From Plumapathes pennacea (Eukaryota; Cnidaria; Anthozoa; Antipatharia; Myriopathidae), in NCBI GenBank assembly GCA_964036295.1, contig OZ038470.1, positions 6,731,578-6,795,577 on the forward strand: DNA of 64,000 nt, written 5' to 3'. Shown piece after piece: positions 20,900 through 31,781 of the stretch (within the stretch, counting starts at the first letter, position 1; every line of letters begins with the position of its first letter). The translations under genes and the position numbers were made by a program. The notes under the pieces are model-generated. The model saw nothing but the letters and a program-made list of their open reading frames with translations, had not been told where the DNA came from and did not search any database.

Positions 20900-22247
20900 A
20901 TCTAAATAAGCCATAATCCTGTCACTATTCATAGTGCAATAAAAATCGCAACGCCTTCTTATGGCATCAGGCCGTCAGCTGAACAGAGGAAATCTTTGTA
21001 CATCTGTTTAGCTGCAGTACACAGGCGCAAAAAGCAAACGTCGATATTTTGTTGGTGCCTCCTGTTATAACTGCTTAATGAGTTTCTTTCGTAGTGGAAA
21101 TCTGAATGCAATAATAATACAAAAAGAAAAACAGCTTTACTTCTGGCAAGTTCTATCGAAACACCTGAGTTCACAGTAGACCCGTGTGTATAGGAGTTAT
21201 TGCTACACACATCAGTCGATTCAGCTTGATGTTACACGTCCCTGATAATTCAGCTTTAAAAACCAATAAAGCAGGATGATCAAAGTACACACAAGTTTGA
21301 AACTATGATGGACACATTTTCACTCTAACAAAGCCACCCTACAGTAAATCTTCGCCGGGTAATCTTGGGAGCTTAGCTAGGCAAAGCTATAGTTGTTCTC
21401 ATCTCCCAAACAAAGATATGACTACACTGGCGGCCATGGAATAAAATAAAAACGATCCCCATACAAAATAAACACGGTCAGTGTATTTCTCGCGGTTATG
21501 TTTTTGTCTACGATCTGAAGATGCTTCATAAAAGTCTCACCACAAAATTTGCAAATACATTCTTGATGATCCACTGGAAGGTTCTGAAGAAAATGTACAC
21601 ACTTCCTTGTTGACTTATTATCCGAAAGTAGCCTAGAATTTGCAGGGATCTGCCTTGTACTAATTTTGTTTGTAAATTAGGTATGAAGATCCCTGGTGGA
21701 AACATAATAAACCATATTGTATTGTACACTGTATTTTACTGGCATCTGACAGATGAGAAAACTTAAAGCAAATTGTCTTTTTGCAATAGAAGCGTTGGAG
21801 CCGATTCGCATGTTTTTAAGTTCTATAGAATGGCTTTTACTAGCATGTCAGTATTATCGATGTTTGCATGCAAGCTGACAAATCGAGGCTACTTCGGGCG
21901 CAGAGGATCAGCACAATTTGGCATTGTTTGTGAGTCGATGTTGCTGACATTTGTTTTAACTAGTATATAAGAGGACTGAGTGGACTCCGATTTGTTCTGC
22001 AACCATCCTAAACCACCCATAAAAGAAATCACAAATGCACTACCAGATATTACTACATGCACACTCTCACTAATAGAATCGAAGAAGTTCCGCGCGCTAA
22101 TTTAAATCACTGCACTACTACTGCTCCTATTATGCTCAAAAGCTCTCCTATTTTTAGTGCTATATATCCGCTATACTGATATTTACTTCGTCTGATTTTT
22201 ATAAATTTCTACTAATGTAAAATATATATATATATATGTATATATAT
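20900..22247. other. Intergenic, no gene recognised
   Basis: Short frames on both strands (20959-21210, 21526-21729, 21773-21970) show no motif or consistent splice partners. The stretch separates the metalloproteinase pair from the orphan cluster. Confidence 0.4.
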
Positions 22248-22531
22248 ACAGCCCTTTGCAAAAATTTTGAGCCCTCAATGTATATCACTATATACAAATA
22301 TCAAGTGCATTGTGGGAAGGTAATGGTTCTAAAATTGCACACAAACCGCACAAATCAGATTAATATATTACCAGAAAGATACTTAAGTTCAAAATACAAT
22401 GATTGCTGCGTGTCCCTGCTCGTTATTCGGCTGGGGAAGAAAATTTTACAGTTTAATTCTTCCCACAATGCACTTGATATTTGTATATAGTAATATATAT
22501 TGAGGGCTCAAAATTTTTGCAAAGGGCTGTG
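22248..22531. mobile_element. Mariner-type MITE inserted in TA repeats
   Basis: About 70 bp at each end are inverted copies: cagccctttgcaaaaatttt at the left, then gagccctcaatgtatat and gtgcattgtgggaag, all mirrored at 22455-22531. The outer flanks are TA repeats. TA flanks with CAG...CTG ends fit a Tc1/mariner-derived MITE. Confidence 0.8.
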
Positions 22532-22994
22532 TATATATATATATATATATTGCCAAACTTGCCAAACTGTACCAATATTGAAATGTCTGCCTGAGCTCTG
22601 GATCCGGTTTTTCAAATCCCGATCGAGCTAGCCCAGGATTAGAAAAATCATTTACCTCGTTTTCTTGAACAACAAACATACATAGTTTCGATAAAAGACC
22701 AACTCAAAAGCTTGTTCTAGATCAAAACATGTCGAAGAAGTCGTTTAGTGAATTAAAGCTTCCCATTTTCAGGCTTAAATGAAAGCAAAGTTCAGACCTA
22801 ATCCAAGATTAGTTTAATCGTGCTTGAAACATCTGGGGCCCAGGAGCACAAATCTCAATATGTCTGGATAAAAAGGTCAAGTTCCGAAGCTACCTGAATT
22901 GGACAAAGACTGGAAATAAAACAAGAAGAACAAAATCAACAAAGCTCAGTATGTTTTAGAAACACTTGACATGACTCATCGCCAAACGTCGTAA
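22532..22994. other. Intergenic, no feature seen
   Basis: No coding frame or repeat of note before the X-box-like palindrome. Confidence 0.4.
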
Positions 22995-23008
22995 GTTGTC
23001 ATGACAAC
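22995..23008. promoter_or_regulatory. Perfect palindromic X-box-like site
   Basis: gttgtcatgacaac matches the RFX X-box form GTHNYY-AT-RRNAAC at every position and is palindromic. It lies 8 bp before an ATGGCGCC on the plus strand (23016, a 46-codon frame antisense to the end of the 23034-23567 gene), so what it serves is unclear. Confidence 0.4.
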
Positions 23009-23033
23009 TGTTGCCATGGCGCCACAAAAATGT

Positions 23034-23567
23034 CTATTTTTTCCCCTTTTTCTTGCTTTTAGGACTGTCTATTTTCATGATGTTGAACACAATTCGGCAT
23101 GTATCCTGCAGACATATATCTCTGAAACATATCTCTTCGGTCTTTTGTCGTTCTGAATTCATTCGCAACGCTCTGTCGTTAATTCGATTATTCCGTTCAG
23201 TAAGGGGCATCGGAACGAGCTGTTGCATCAGCCGCCCGAATCTCGGGTCGAGAATCGGTGTGTTCACAAAACACTGCTGTCTCTCTGCTCCGTCGCTCTC
23301 GTTTTGCGCCACGTAAATGCTGGAGGCATCTCTTGGACTGGACGATGAGAAAACTTTGTTGTTTCGTGATCCATTGCGTGTGCTCCACACATCTGTTCGC
23401 GAGTTATTAAAGTGTGTGGACATTACCATTACACTTTCTTGTCCTTCGCGTTTCGCAGTTTCACGGGTGGAAGCCCTTGAAATTTTGTATTCTTGGCGAG
23501 TCGAGATTGTTGGTAATGTTTCTGATGTAACTGTGTTCTTCTCTGTTGAAACCTCCAAATAATTCAT
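23034..23567 (-). CDS. Orphan basic protein with DPRF motif (177 aa)
   Basis: Single-exon frame; the ATG at 23567 (MNYLEVSTEKN) is chosen over an upstream GTG. The protein is Ser/Thr/Arg-rich and probably disordered. A central motif, DPRFGRLMQQLVPMP (about residues 110-124), closely matches DPRFRGLYSVLVPPP in the gene at 38602-39366 and partly DPRFQRLEQCL in that at 31782-32576. The tail is KSKKKGKK. No known domain recognised. It opens a run of ten similar small genes reaching to 47.3 kb. Cytoplasmic or nuclear; no signal peptide. Confidence 0.65.
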   Translation of the reverse strand: MNYLEVSTEKNTVTSETLPTISTRQEYKISRASTRETAKREGQESVMVMSTHFNNSRTDVWSTRNGSRNNKVFSSSSPRDASSIYVAQNESDGAERQQCFVNTPILDPRFGRLMQQLVPMPLTERNNRINDRALRMNSERQKTEEICFRDICLQDTCRIVFNIMKIDSPKSKKKGKK

Positions 23568-24955
23568 GGTGTTGCCACCCAGAGACTCCACTTTTTCCTC
23601 GAACTTTCCTCGTTCCGAAGTTTAACAAGTTTTCATGCGGCCGTTTAACTGGCGCCTGACACAGCGACTTCTTTTGCGTATCTTAGCATTTTACAGAAGC
23701 AAAGAGCCTGGTTCGATAATGATAAACATTCACTCTTGCGGCTACACTCAAGAGTATTCCTTGTAACGATAACAAAACAGCAGTTTATCTGATGCTCAAG
23801 TCCAAACGGCGAAGGAATGGTTTTTCTTTAGTCCCTGATTCAAAGTCCGTGCGCTACAATTTTAAGTGAAACTGAGTCTTGCTAAGTTACAACAGCCCAT
23901 TAAGAAATATGTACTATTTATTTCCTCGAGCTCGGTTAAAATAAACACCCCGTGGTTCTTTTTAATGATCAAACATCCCCGATTAGTCTGTTCATGGACC
24001 GCTGTGCATTGTGAGAGACCACAATGGCATGAACACGTTCTGATCTGTTTGTATCTCTATCGGGAGTGGGTTCTTTCTAGATCTCGTGGAATACAGGTAC
24101 ATAATTAGCGGTTTTAAATGTCTTCAATTTAAACCAAATGGATATTTTTGTTTGCGTCCGCAGGATTCTTGCGAATAAAGACAGCGTTACTAAGAACGTA
24201 AGACGACAGTTCAAGTCGCTTATTCAAATACTAGCAAGGAAAATTACCTTCCAGCTCTTCCCTAGTGGGTTACAAAAAAGTTGGACTGTGACTTGAGGAT
24301 ATCTAGAACTTTAATCCATTTTCAAAACAAAGGAACGTTCGGAAAGAATACTTAGAGTACAAAAGAGTAAAGATATCTGGTCGTCTTTAGTTTTAGTAGT
24401 TTGGGCAAATAGTAGCATGCAGAAACCCCTTATTGAAACTGCTTATAAAGCGAAGACCAGCTCCTTTACATGTTGAGTCCGCAATTTCGAGATCAACTCA
24501 GCGGTCGTGGTGTCTATGCGGGGTTACTAAGCCAGGTAATCCATCCGCCCGGCGGGACACCAGTAAAGTTTGAAAGGGTTTTACAAGAGTTTGAAAGGCT
24601 ATTATGTAAGGCTATTATTGTAAAGGTATCAGCTCAGTGTTCCATAGTTTATTAAACGCGCTGTGAATAACTTTAGAAAACAAAAGACTTTACAAATACA
24701 AAGATCCCTGCAAATCTTGGGTTGGTTTGATTAGTGAAAGTGCACACAACACTGGCGTATTTATTGAATCTATTTACGCATTTGAAACGCTCTTGTCAGT
24801 GAAGCAACGTTGTACAAGTTTCACTAGATAACCTTTGGTTAGTTCAATCATTCTGAAAAGACGGCCAAATCGCGGGCAAATAGTTGTGAACAAAGCGTCG
24901 ATTTGATTGTTCGGTACAGAAGTCGTGCTTTAGACGCGAAAATACTCGTCTGTGG
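23568..24955. other. Divergent intergenic region
   Basis: Lies between the divergent starts at 23567 and 25067. Frames at 23866-24108 and 24470-24655 show no recognisable features. Confidence 0.4.
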
Positions 24956-24969
24956 GTTGTCAAGGTCAC
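24956..24969 (+). promoter_or_regulatory. X-box-like site, one mismatch
   Basis: gttgtcaaggtcac differs from GTHNYY-NN-RRNAAC at one base of the final AAC. It lies 98 bp before the ATG at 25067. Confidence 0.3.
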
Positions 24970-25066
24970 ACAAAGGATGGATCCTGTCGAAATCTGTTGG
25001 TGAAGACTATTTGTGCTTGGGTGCAGAGCTAAAGTCTGATTGAAGCTCTGAGCTGAATTATTAACC

Positions 25067-25588
25067 ATGAAGAGATGTAATTCATTTGGCGTTACTAGCA
25101 AGCGCGGTGTGTACAACTGCCACTGTATTCACTATGGACAACTTGATCCTAAGAAAATTGACTATTTGAAAAAGAGTCGGCAGAAGAAGGTTGTTTCGTG
25201 GAAGGAGTTGATGCCATTTGCAGAAGACAAACAGAGGAAGCCTGGCTCAAACATAACGTTTCCTGGAAAAAACAAACCTCTCTTCCCACCAATATTTAAC
25301 AACAACAACAACAATAAATATGCTGCATCGGCGAAGAGCTGTAGAGATCCAAATAACGAACTCCTCCCACACCGAAATGAACTCAAAGAAACCGGTAGTT
25401 ACTCACAGTCAGCAGAGCGTTCAGCAAGTCGCTCAAGCAAGCTGACAACAGCAGCTTCGCATCCTAGCTGTGCTTCTGGTGTTAGGATGAACAGTCGACA
25501 GACAGAATGTCCAGGTTTGCCTCTTCAAGGAGTAGAGGGCTGTTTGGCGGGTATTAGCCCGAGAGACATTCTTGACCATTCAATATGA
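25067..25588 (+). CDS. Orphan basic protein (173 aa)
   Basis: ATG-started single-exon frame. The N-terminal half is Lys-rich (LKKSRQKKVVSWKELMPF), followed by PLFPPIF and a run of six Asn; the C-terminal half is Ser-rich. No signal peptide, membrane segment or known domain. The FPPI element recalls the LPPL/LPPI elements of neighbouring orphan genes. A candidate polyadenylation signal (aataaa) lies near 25895. Function unknown. Confidence 0.6.
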   Translation: MKRCNSFGVTSKRGVYNCHCIHYGQLDPKKIDYLKKSRQKKVVSWKELMPFAEDKQRKPGSNITFPGKNKPLFPPIFNNNNNNKYAASAKSCRDPNNELLPHRNELKETGSYSQSAERSASRSSKLTTAASHPSCASGVRMNSRQTECPGLPLQGVEGCLAGISPRDILDHSI

Positions 25589-26444
25589 AGCTTAGTTTGA
25601 ATCAGTTTGTCGATCTGTAAAACGCTGCGTCAGCGAGCGGTGATCCAAGCAACAGCATTCGGCTAATAGTCTGGCGAACTGGTGCGTTTAATATGACGGG
25701 ATGCTTGTTGTCAGAATTTACTTTTAAGAAACGTCGGACATAAACCGTAAAAGAGTAATATGTAGATAAGCCGGCAATTCATAAAAGCTGAAAAGACCAC
25801 GGACAGAAGATTAGTTGTCAGTCTGAAGCAACGCTGGCTTTCCGTGCAGCGACCCAAGCGTAAAACTGAATTGCAGACAAAACTTTATACATGAAATAAA
25901 CAGGTTTTGTAACTCGTATCTTTGTTTTTTCCAAGCATTCTGTTCCTGCCGTGAAAGGTGAGATCAAACTTGAACAGTTGCGTTCAATTCAAGACCCTTG
26001 TACACTTGTACCAATTACTGATGATACTGAAAATTCAGCAGGTATAACGCAGAATGAACTTTTAGACGCGTTCCACATCAAAACATTTTAGAAAATGATT
26101 GAACATCCTTCCAAAACAGCATTCAAGTAACATTATAAGCACAGAAGACACATAACGGAGCAACTACGTAAGTAGAATCTCACTGGGTTTGGGTATACAC
26201 AGCGCTTACAAATATCATGGCTGAGAAAGTCGTTTATCTCGAACGCTCCTAATCCAAAATTCCTCTTGGAATGAAGTTGACATCACGGACTAGCTCTAAT
26301 TTAAAGTGCCGACAAACACTTCCCCTGGGGACTACAATCAGGACCAAAATGTCGGCTTCCCACAGCGGTTGAAGCATTAAGGTCCTGTGAATAAGCTGCT
26401 GCAATGTAGGATTTTTTCATTGCGTATCCGTGCAGTTCGGCTTT

Positions 26445-26475
<31 letters not shown>

Positions 26476-26743
26476 CCAGTTTTAACGAGTTGTTTAACGT
26501 TATTAATGACTCGGATATAAGATAATCTTGTATTATACGAATTTCCATAAGTTGTTCATGATATGTGACCATCCACCAATCACTATACTCGATTACAAAA
26601 TAGCTCGCACGTAATTAGTAAACAGCAGAATTTGATGCGTAGGTAATTGCCGTGTTTAACGTGAACGGCGTTAAACGATTTTGCACTTGACTCAGAAGAG
26701 AAGGTGAAAGAGTGCAGACATGCACAAAGCGTCCAGATTTTAA
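25589..26743. other. Intergenic; poly-T tract
   Basis: Contains the likely 3' UTR of the preceding gene and a poly-T run at 26445-26475. No other gene is evident. Confidence 0.4.
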
Positions 26744-27292
26744 ATGAGTGAAGTGAACGAGAGACGAACACCTTACAGACTTTGTTACCAAGACAACAAG
26801 AACGATGTCCACATGGTAACAGGTCCTGTCTCCTCGCAAGCCTCGTGGACGCAAGAAAAACCCGGCAGTAAATTCGCTTTGCCCCTGTCTAAAGTCAACG
26901 CTGTGGACATTATCGCAGTGACTCGCCATCTAGGTGGCGAGTGTGGGAGAAAGTCTAAGATATCTGTGGATAACAGACGAACTCCCATTTCAATGCTGCC
27001 TTCTCTTCTCGTCAGTAAAGAGTTCTCGTCAACAAGTTATCTGATGGAGTACCAAGGATTCAAGACAGTAGAAGAGAGAAATTCACTGGGTTATTCAAGA
27101 GTTCTGCAGAAAAAGCAACAGCCCGTTCCTCAAAGAAAGCCGCTTGCAGTAACTAAGAACTTCCCTCAGGTTTTGGACATCAGTAAACCGATTAATCTCT
27201 ACCCAAGATACACAACAAGCCCAGGCTGTTCTCGGCCGTCAGTAGATATGGAACACTCGGCCACTACAGATGATGAAATATCACTAGAGTGA
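26744..27292 (+). CDS. Orphan polar protein (182 aa)
   Basis: Single-exon frame with ATG at 26744. Polar, Ser/Lys-rich; contains KISVDNRRTPISMLPSLL and QKKQQPVPQRKPLAV, and an acidic end (TTDDEISLE). No domain recognised. An X-box-like site, gttaccaagacaac (26784-26797), lies inside the first 20 codons. Translation may therefore start at the in-frame ATG at 26813 (MVTGPVSSQ), or the match is chance. Same orientation as the 25067 gene. Confidence 0.55.
   Translation: MSEVNERRTPYRLCYQDNKNDVHMVTGPVSSQASWTQEKPGSKFALPLSKVNAVDIIAVTRHLGGECGRKSKISVDNRRTPISMLPSLLVSKEFSSTSYLMEYQGFKTVEERNSLGYSRVLQKKQQPVPQRKPLAVTKNFPQVLDISKPINLYPRYTTSPGCSRPSVDMEHSATTDDEISLE
26784..26797 (+). promoter_or_regulatory. X-box-like site
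   Basis: gttaccaagacaac fits GTHNYY-NN-RRNAAC and differs at one base from the site before the 38602-39366 gene (gttaccaaaacaac). It is 16 bp before the in-frame ATG at 26813. Confidence 0.35.
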
Positions 27293-27487
27293 TAACTGGT
27301 GAGAACAATCGGACCTTAAGCGTGATGCAATATCACCGTAAAGCCTCAGTAACAACTCAATTGTCTACCGCCTTGCCAATAAGGCTAGGAACGAGGCTAA
27401 CTCTAAAATCGCAAACAACAACAACAACAACAACAACAAAAAGAGGTGATATGGATTAGGTTTTGAATGCAGCAAATTATCAGAGGC

Positions 27488-27900
27488 ACTCTGTTCCCGG
27501 GGGGATACTCCCATATATTTCCTATATAGGGACGTTCCGCCCGATATATCATTTTCAGGGTCTTCTGTCTTAAACAGGGTATCAAATTTTACATTTTCGT
27601 GTCTTCAGGGTTATTTTCCGAAGATTTTCTCCTCTTCCCCTCCCCCCTCAACCACATTTTTGCTCTCGCCATTTTCGCGCGATGTCTTCGTATGCTCCAG
27701 TGGAAACGCGTGCAACGCAGGCTAACTTATCTAAACTTAGTCTTGAACATGGTATCAAATTAGAGCACTTTGTCTTAGACAGGGTAGCAAAATTTCCATT
27801 TTTGTGTCTTGAATAGGGTCAGGGTTTTATAGAGTCAGCGGAACCCCCTACCCAAATTCCTATTGAGTACCCCCCCCCCCCCCCCCGGGACTCTGTTCCC
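27488..27900. mobile_element. Dispersed repeat with 11-bp target duplication
   Basis: The body (27499-27889) begins ggggggatactcccatatat and ends gagtac followed by a long C run and ggg. It is bounded by exact copies of actctgttccc (27488-27498 and 27890-27900). Inside are repeated phrases (cagggt-tcaaatt, gtgtctt-a-aggt). Related sequence (gggactcccatat...gagtaccccc) flanks the transposon in the esterase intron near 55200 and 56780. Non-autonomous, type unknown. Confidence 0.7.
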
Positions 27901-29018
27901 CGTTTACTTTTAATAGTTGGTGTCTGGCTGGGCTATGATTGCGGCAACTCTGCCTCGACCTGCAGTTAGGACTTCATGAAGGCAAACAAACTTTTTGTTC
28001 ATATTAATACGATTATTATCATTGCTATGTTAAAATTGATTTTATTCCCCTAGATTCAATTTCATTCGATAAAACGACCTTGTAAGTATTAAAACAGGAG
28101 TACAAACTAAAGATACAAGTATCACCAGTACCTACTGTACAACTTTTACAGTATAATTGTTCCGAATAAAGCGACTAATTTGACTGGATTACGTTACCTA
28201 GCCATCCCGCGTGACAGACGTTTGTCACGCCATCGTATGTCGGTATCATATGTAAAAGAAAAAAATTAACAGACAGAAAATCCTACTTGCCCCCCAAAGG
28301 AACTTTCTTCCACAGTTTATACTACAAACAGCTATTATAGTTCATTTAGGTGTGTTATGCGAGTACTGCAATATACTAAATTGAAACTATTAATTACATA
28401 TGCTTTCTTGCATTTAAACTTTCGAGATTAATCGCTGTGACAGTCCATAAGAAAAATCCATTAACGACTTCGCAATAACATTCACTGAATACCTCAAATT
28501 CGCGTGTTGTGTTGCGCCGTTTGTTATCACAGCTCTCCAATAAATGGAAAACTAACACTACATACAATAAAAAATAGCCCAAAGATTTTATTTACATTGG
28601 TCTGAAACCTCTGGGACCAGGGTGTTTCCTTAGTGACGCTTGTATGTTCTCTCTTCAAGAAACAGGGCTTTGTCCGATGAGTTCCGGGTCCACTGCGGCT
28701 ATATTGATGCAGTGTCTCCATCCAGCCGGTAACTTTATCAAGCCAAACAAGACTTACATGGACCATAGGCAGCCCAATCCGTTAGGTTTCAATTGAAAGA
28801 ATAGAAAGAAAAAATAGTTCACTTAATTTATCTTGTATCATAATAGTGTGCTTTTTTCTGGTAGAATTTTAGCGACTTTGACTAGCAAATTGTCACCCAG
28901 AAATGATACACAACGAATGAAAGGAATAAGAACAAACACGGAGCAAAATAAAATCAAGTCTATTTGGTTTTATGGTTTTTCTAATGAAACCCAACTACTG
29001 GGTATATACAAGCGTTCC
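27901..29018. other. Intergenic, likely 3' flank of the minus-strand gene
   Basis: A minus-strand aataaa (tttatt at 28587) could end the transcript of the 29019-29705 gene. Frames at 28394-28766 have no recognisable motif. An (AAC)n run lies just outside at 27412-27440. Confidence 0.35.
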
Positions 29019-29705
29019 TCAGTTTTGTTTCCTAGTGATCAAACGGTCTTGAACCATGCGCGAGTGGCCTGTATGGTCCACCTCTGTGTGTCCAGCCAAC
29101 AATGAAGGGAAACAACTTCTTTTGAACGTGTTTGATTGGCCCTTTCTGTTAACAAGACGAGTAAAAAACGAATCGTGCAAGTCGACCTGAGGTAGACTAT
29201 CCTCCAGTGGCGGCAGCCTCTCGATGGGGCCGAATTTTTTGCTGTTCGACCTGATGAGACTCAAAGTCCTCGACTTACTGCGCTCGGCCATAGCAGTCAA
29301 TTTGCCCTTTTTTATTTCACGAAAACTCTGTCCCGGCTCCGCTAGAGCAGCTACATCTGATTTTGCTCCCTCGGATATTTTGCGATGTCTCACAGCATAG
29401 GACTGGCGGCTCCCCTGACTAACAGACATAGGCGCTAATCCGGGGGGGAGGGACGTCCTTTGGCAGTGTGCTGCGAAGGCTCGCCGCCGTTTGTTCAAGT
29501 CGTTCACAACTCTTCTTTGCTCTCGGTTGATGATGCTCAAGTCAGTATCCAAGCCTTTTAATAAGCCCGCATTAGTATGGCTGGCGTGCTTAAGACCGTA
29601 CGTATTCACCATCTTTGTTTTGCTTTTCTTGGGCAGATTTCTAATCCGAGTTAATTCTTGTGACAGCCTCAAGTCCGCTTGCTGTCTCAGAGCCTCATAA
29701 TCCAT
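29019..29705 (-). CDS. Orphan basic helical protein (228 aa)
   Basis: ATG at 29705. The N-terminal 85 residues are strongly helical and charged (LRQQADLRLSQELTRIRNL, then REQRRVVNDLNKRRRAF). The rest is low-complexity with RTLSLIRSNSKKFGP and RLPPLEDSLP. Basic overall; no signal peptide or membrane segment. The LPPL element and the R-x-L-S-L phosphosite-like motif recur in other cluster members. Function unknown; a microtubule- or cilium-associated role is only a guess from style and context. Confidence 0.65.
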   Translation of the reverse strand: MDYEALRQQADLRLSQELTRIRNLPKKSKTKMVNTYGLKHASHTNAGLLKGLDTDLSIINREQRRVVNDLNKRRRAFAAHCQRTSLPPGLAPMSVSQGSRQSYAVRHRKISEGAKSDVAALAEPGQSFREIKKGKLTAMAERSKSRTLSLIRSNSKKFGPIERLPPLEDSLPQVDLHDSFFTRLVNRKGQSNTFKRSCFPSLLAGHTEVDHTGHSRMVQDRLITRKQN

Positions 29706-31669
29706 TTTTCTCTAATGCTCTTAGAGATGTCTGTTATCGCATGATGATGTAAAGTTTACGGCTTTTTCATGATACGCCAACAGCGGTTTCCGACTCCACG
29801 TTCAACTGACCCGGCGAGTTAAAGCTATTAAAGCGAACGCGCAACAGAGACGGTATGTCTTGGTCCTGCCCATTCGACGAGTAAATGACAGTACGGCCAC
29901 TACACTTATCGGCATGGATTCCTTTATAGCTCTGAATCACTAATTTCCAAAGCCAAACCGAAGAAGCAGCACGACTCCAAATAATGCAGAAACACAATCC
30001 CTTGTTCGCCAAGCTGAACACTGGGACGTGGTCGACCGAAGCGCCGGCCTTAGTTCAAGTGCCTCTTCTGAGGAAGATAAATAATACAGCCCGCGTGTTG
30101 TCTTCCTCTGACCTCTGCAGTCCGACAGTCGAGGCTTCAATAACTGCGCTGGTTCTGGCGTGTCTCAAGCGAGAGTAATATTCGACACACGTCACATTAG
30201 TCCGGCTCTAATGACATAACGTCAGTGAACAGGATGTATCGTTTACAACAACACGTCTCGATTCCTGTGTGTCACTCAATGGTGAACTCAGGACCAAGTA
30301 AACAATAAAATTCATAAAAATCCGGCTTTTGTGTTCCTGGATTTTCTCGAATAAAAGCCTATGTCGCTGCGCTTCACATCGCCATTGTGCTCATAAAGTA
30401 ATTGAGTTCCCGTTAAAGTATTTGTTTGTAAACTCAGTTTACGTTCTTTTTATAAATAAAGTTTTAATGGATCACAAGAGAACATAAATGTTGCAGTGAA
30501 GTGATCTTGTCTTAAATGGTCGGTCTGACCGCTGGGTAATGGTAAAATGTGACTATGATGAAGTTGTTGATCATATTGATAATGATGATGATGGTGATGG
30601 TGATGATGTCATATATTCCATCAAGTCCCCCTCCCCAGACAAAATGTACCGAAATAGAAGAAAATCAGCTTGAAACTGTTTCGCCTTCATATAATACAGG
30701 GATTTTAACTTAGAAATGTGGGGCGTATTCAATTGGGTCTATTCTGGAATAGGAATGGCGATACCGACTGATAAAATATTTTGCTTTGAAAACTGATTGA
30801 TAAAATATGTTGCTTTGGAGCTGAATTATGTCAAGATGTATTGGGGGCTTATCGAAATGTCAGCGTTAAAGTTTTAAAAACAATCCCGAAAAAAATTCTC
30901 CCAGAACAAGCAAATCTTTGGATCATTTTAGCTATTCCTATTCCAGAATACGGTAAATCGAACGTACCCTACGTATTTATGGATTAAGCACAATGGCTTT
31001 CAAAAGTCAATTATTTTTGCCACTACAAAATTGCCTGGCTAAGATGTGAGATCACGGATCGAAAAATAACTGTATATTTTTAGCATGGCGTTCAGAGCAC
31101 TTTGTCGTTTTAAACTATTGTCTACTTCAGCCAAGAAATAGCAAGCTGCCCCATTGAAGAGACCTCGATTAATTATTATGCTCGTCCAAATAAAATAAAA
31201 CCAGAAATTATTTTTGCGTCCTCGGTCTCAGTCCTCCGACCGAGAGCAGGATGTTATCTGTTTTCTCCATGCTGAAGAAATTTTTTTAGGTTCTGACAGA
31301 ATTTGAGTCAAGGTTGTCAAAAGTTGTGTCAAGGGCACCAAAGAGCCAAAAATCCGACAAACGCAGAAAATTCAGGATGCACTTAAGATGGGTCCCAAGG
31401 GATCAATTACGTTGACCAAAGGTTGACATTCATATTCCGCAAGAGCAAACAAATGCCACCGGCTTTTCAATTATTGGGCGCAATTGTTTACAAAGAGACA
31501 GAAATTCATTAGTTTTGTCCATAGTGTCGATGGGGCAAGCTGCAAGTTTGTTTGTTCGGAAGAGAGAGAAAACTCTTTAAAATATTTAATGCGGGTATAT
31601 GCATCTCTTCAAGAAGCCATCCACCGCCGCTGGACCATTTTAGAAAAAGTCAAAGGGCGCAGCTATCGA
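29706..31669. other. Divergent intergenic region with one MITE
   Basis: Separates the divergent genes at 29705 and 31782. Contains a GATGATG-type simple repeat near 30575-30610 and the Harbinger-like MITE listed below. No gene was identified. Confidence 0.4.
30721..30969. mobile_element. Second copy of the Harbinger-like MITE
   Basis: Ends gggcgtattcaattgggtct and cgaacgtaccc match the inverted ends of the copy at 10770-10934; the inner ctattcctattccaga block is also shared. The flanking trinucleotides differ, so the target duplication has decayed. Confidence 0.7.
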
Positions 31670-31682
31670 GTTTCGTAACAAC
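31670..31682. promoter_or_regulatory. X-box-like site, one mismatch
   Basis: gtttcgtaacaac has a good right half (AACAAC) and one mismatch in the left half. It is about 100 bp before the ATG at 31782. Confidence 0.25.
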
Positions 31683-31781
31683 CATGTCATTCATTTACTA
31701 GTCAGTCCAATATCAGCCAGAAGCCGCCAAGACCAAGAGAGAAGATGACGATAGGAAATATTAACAAGAACGGAGCGTAAT

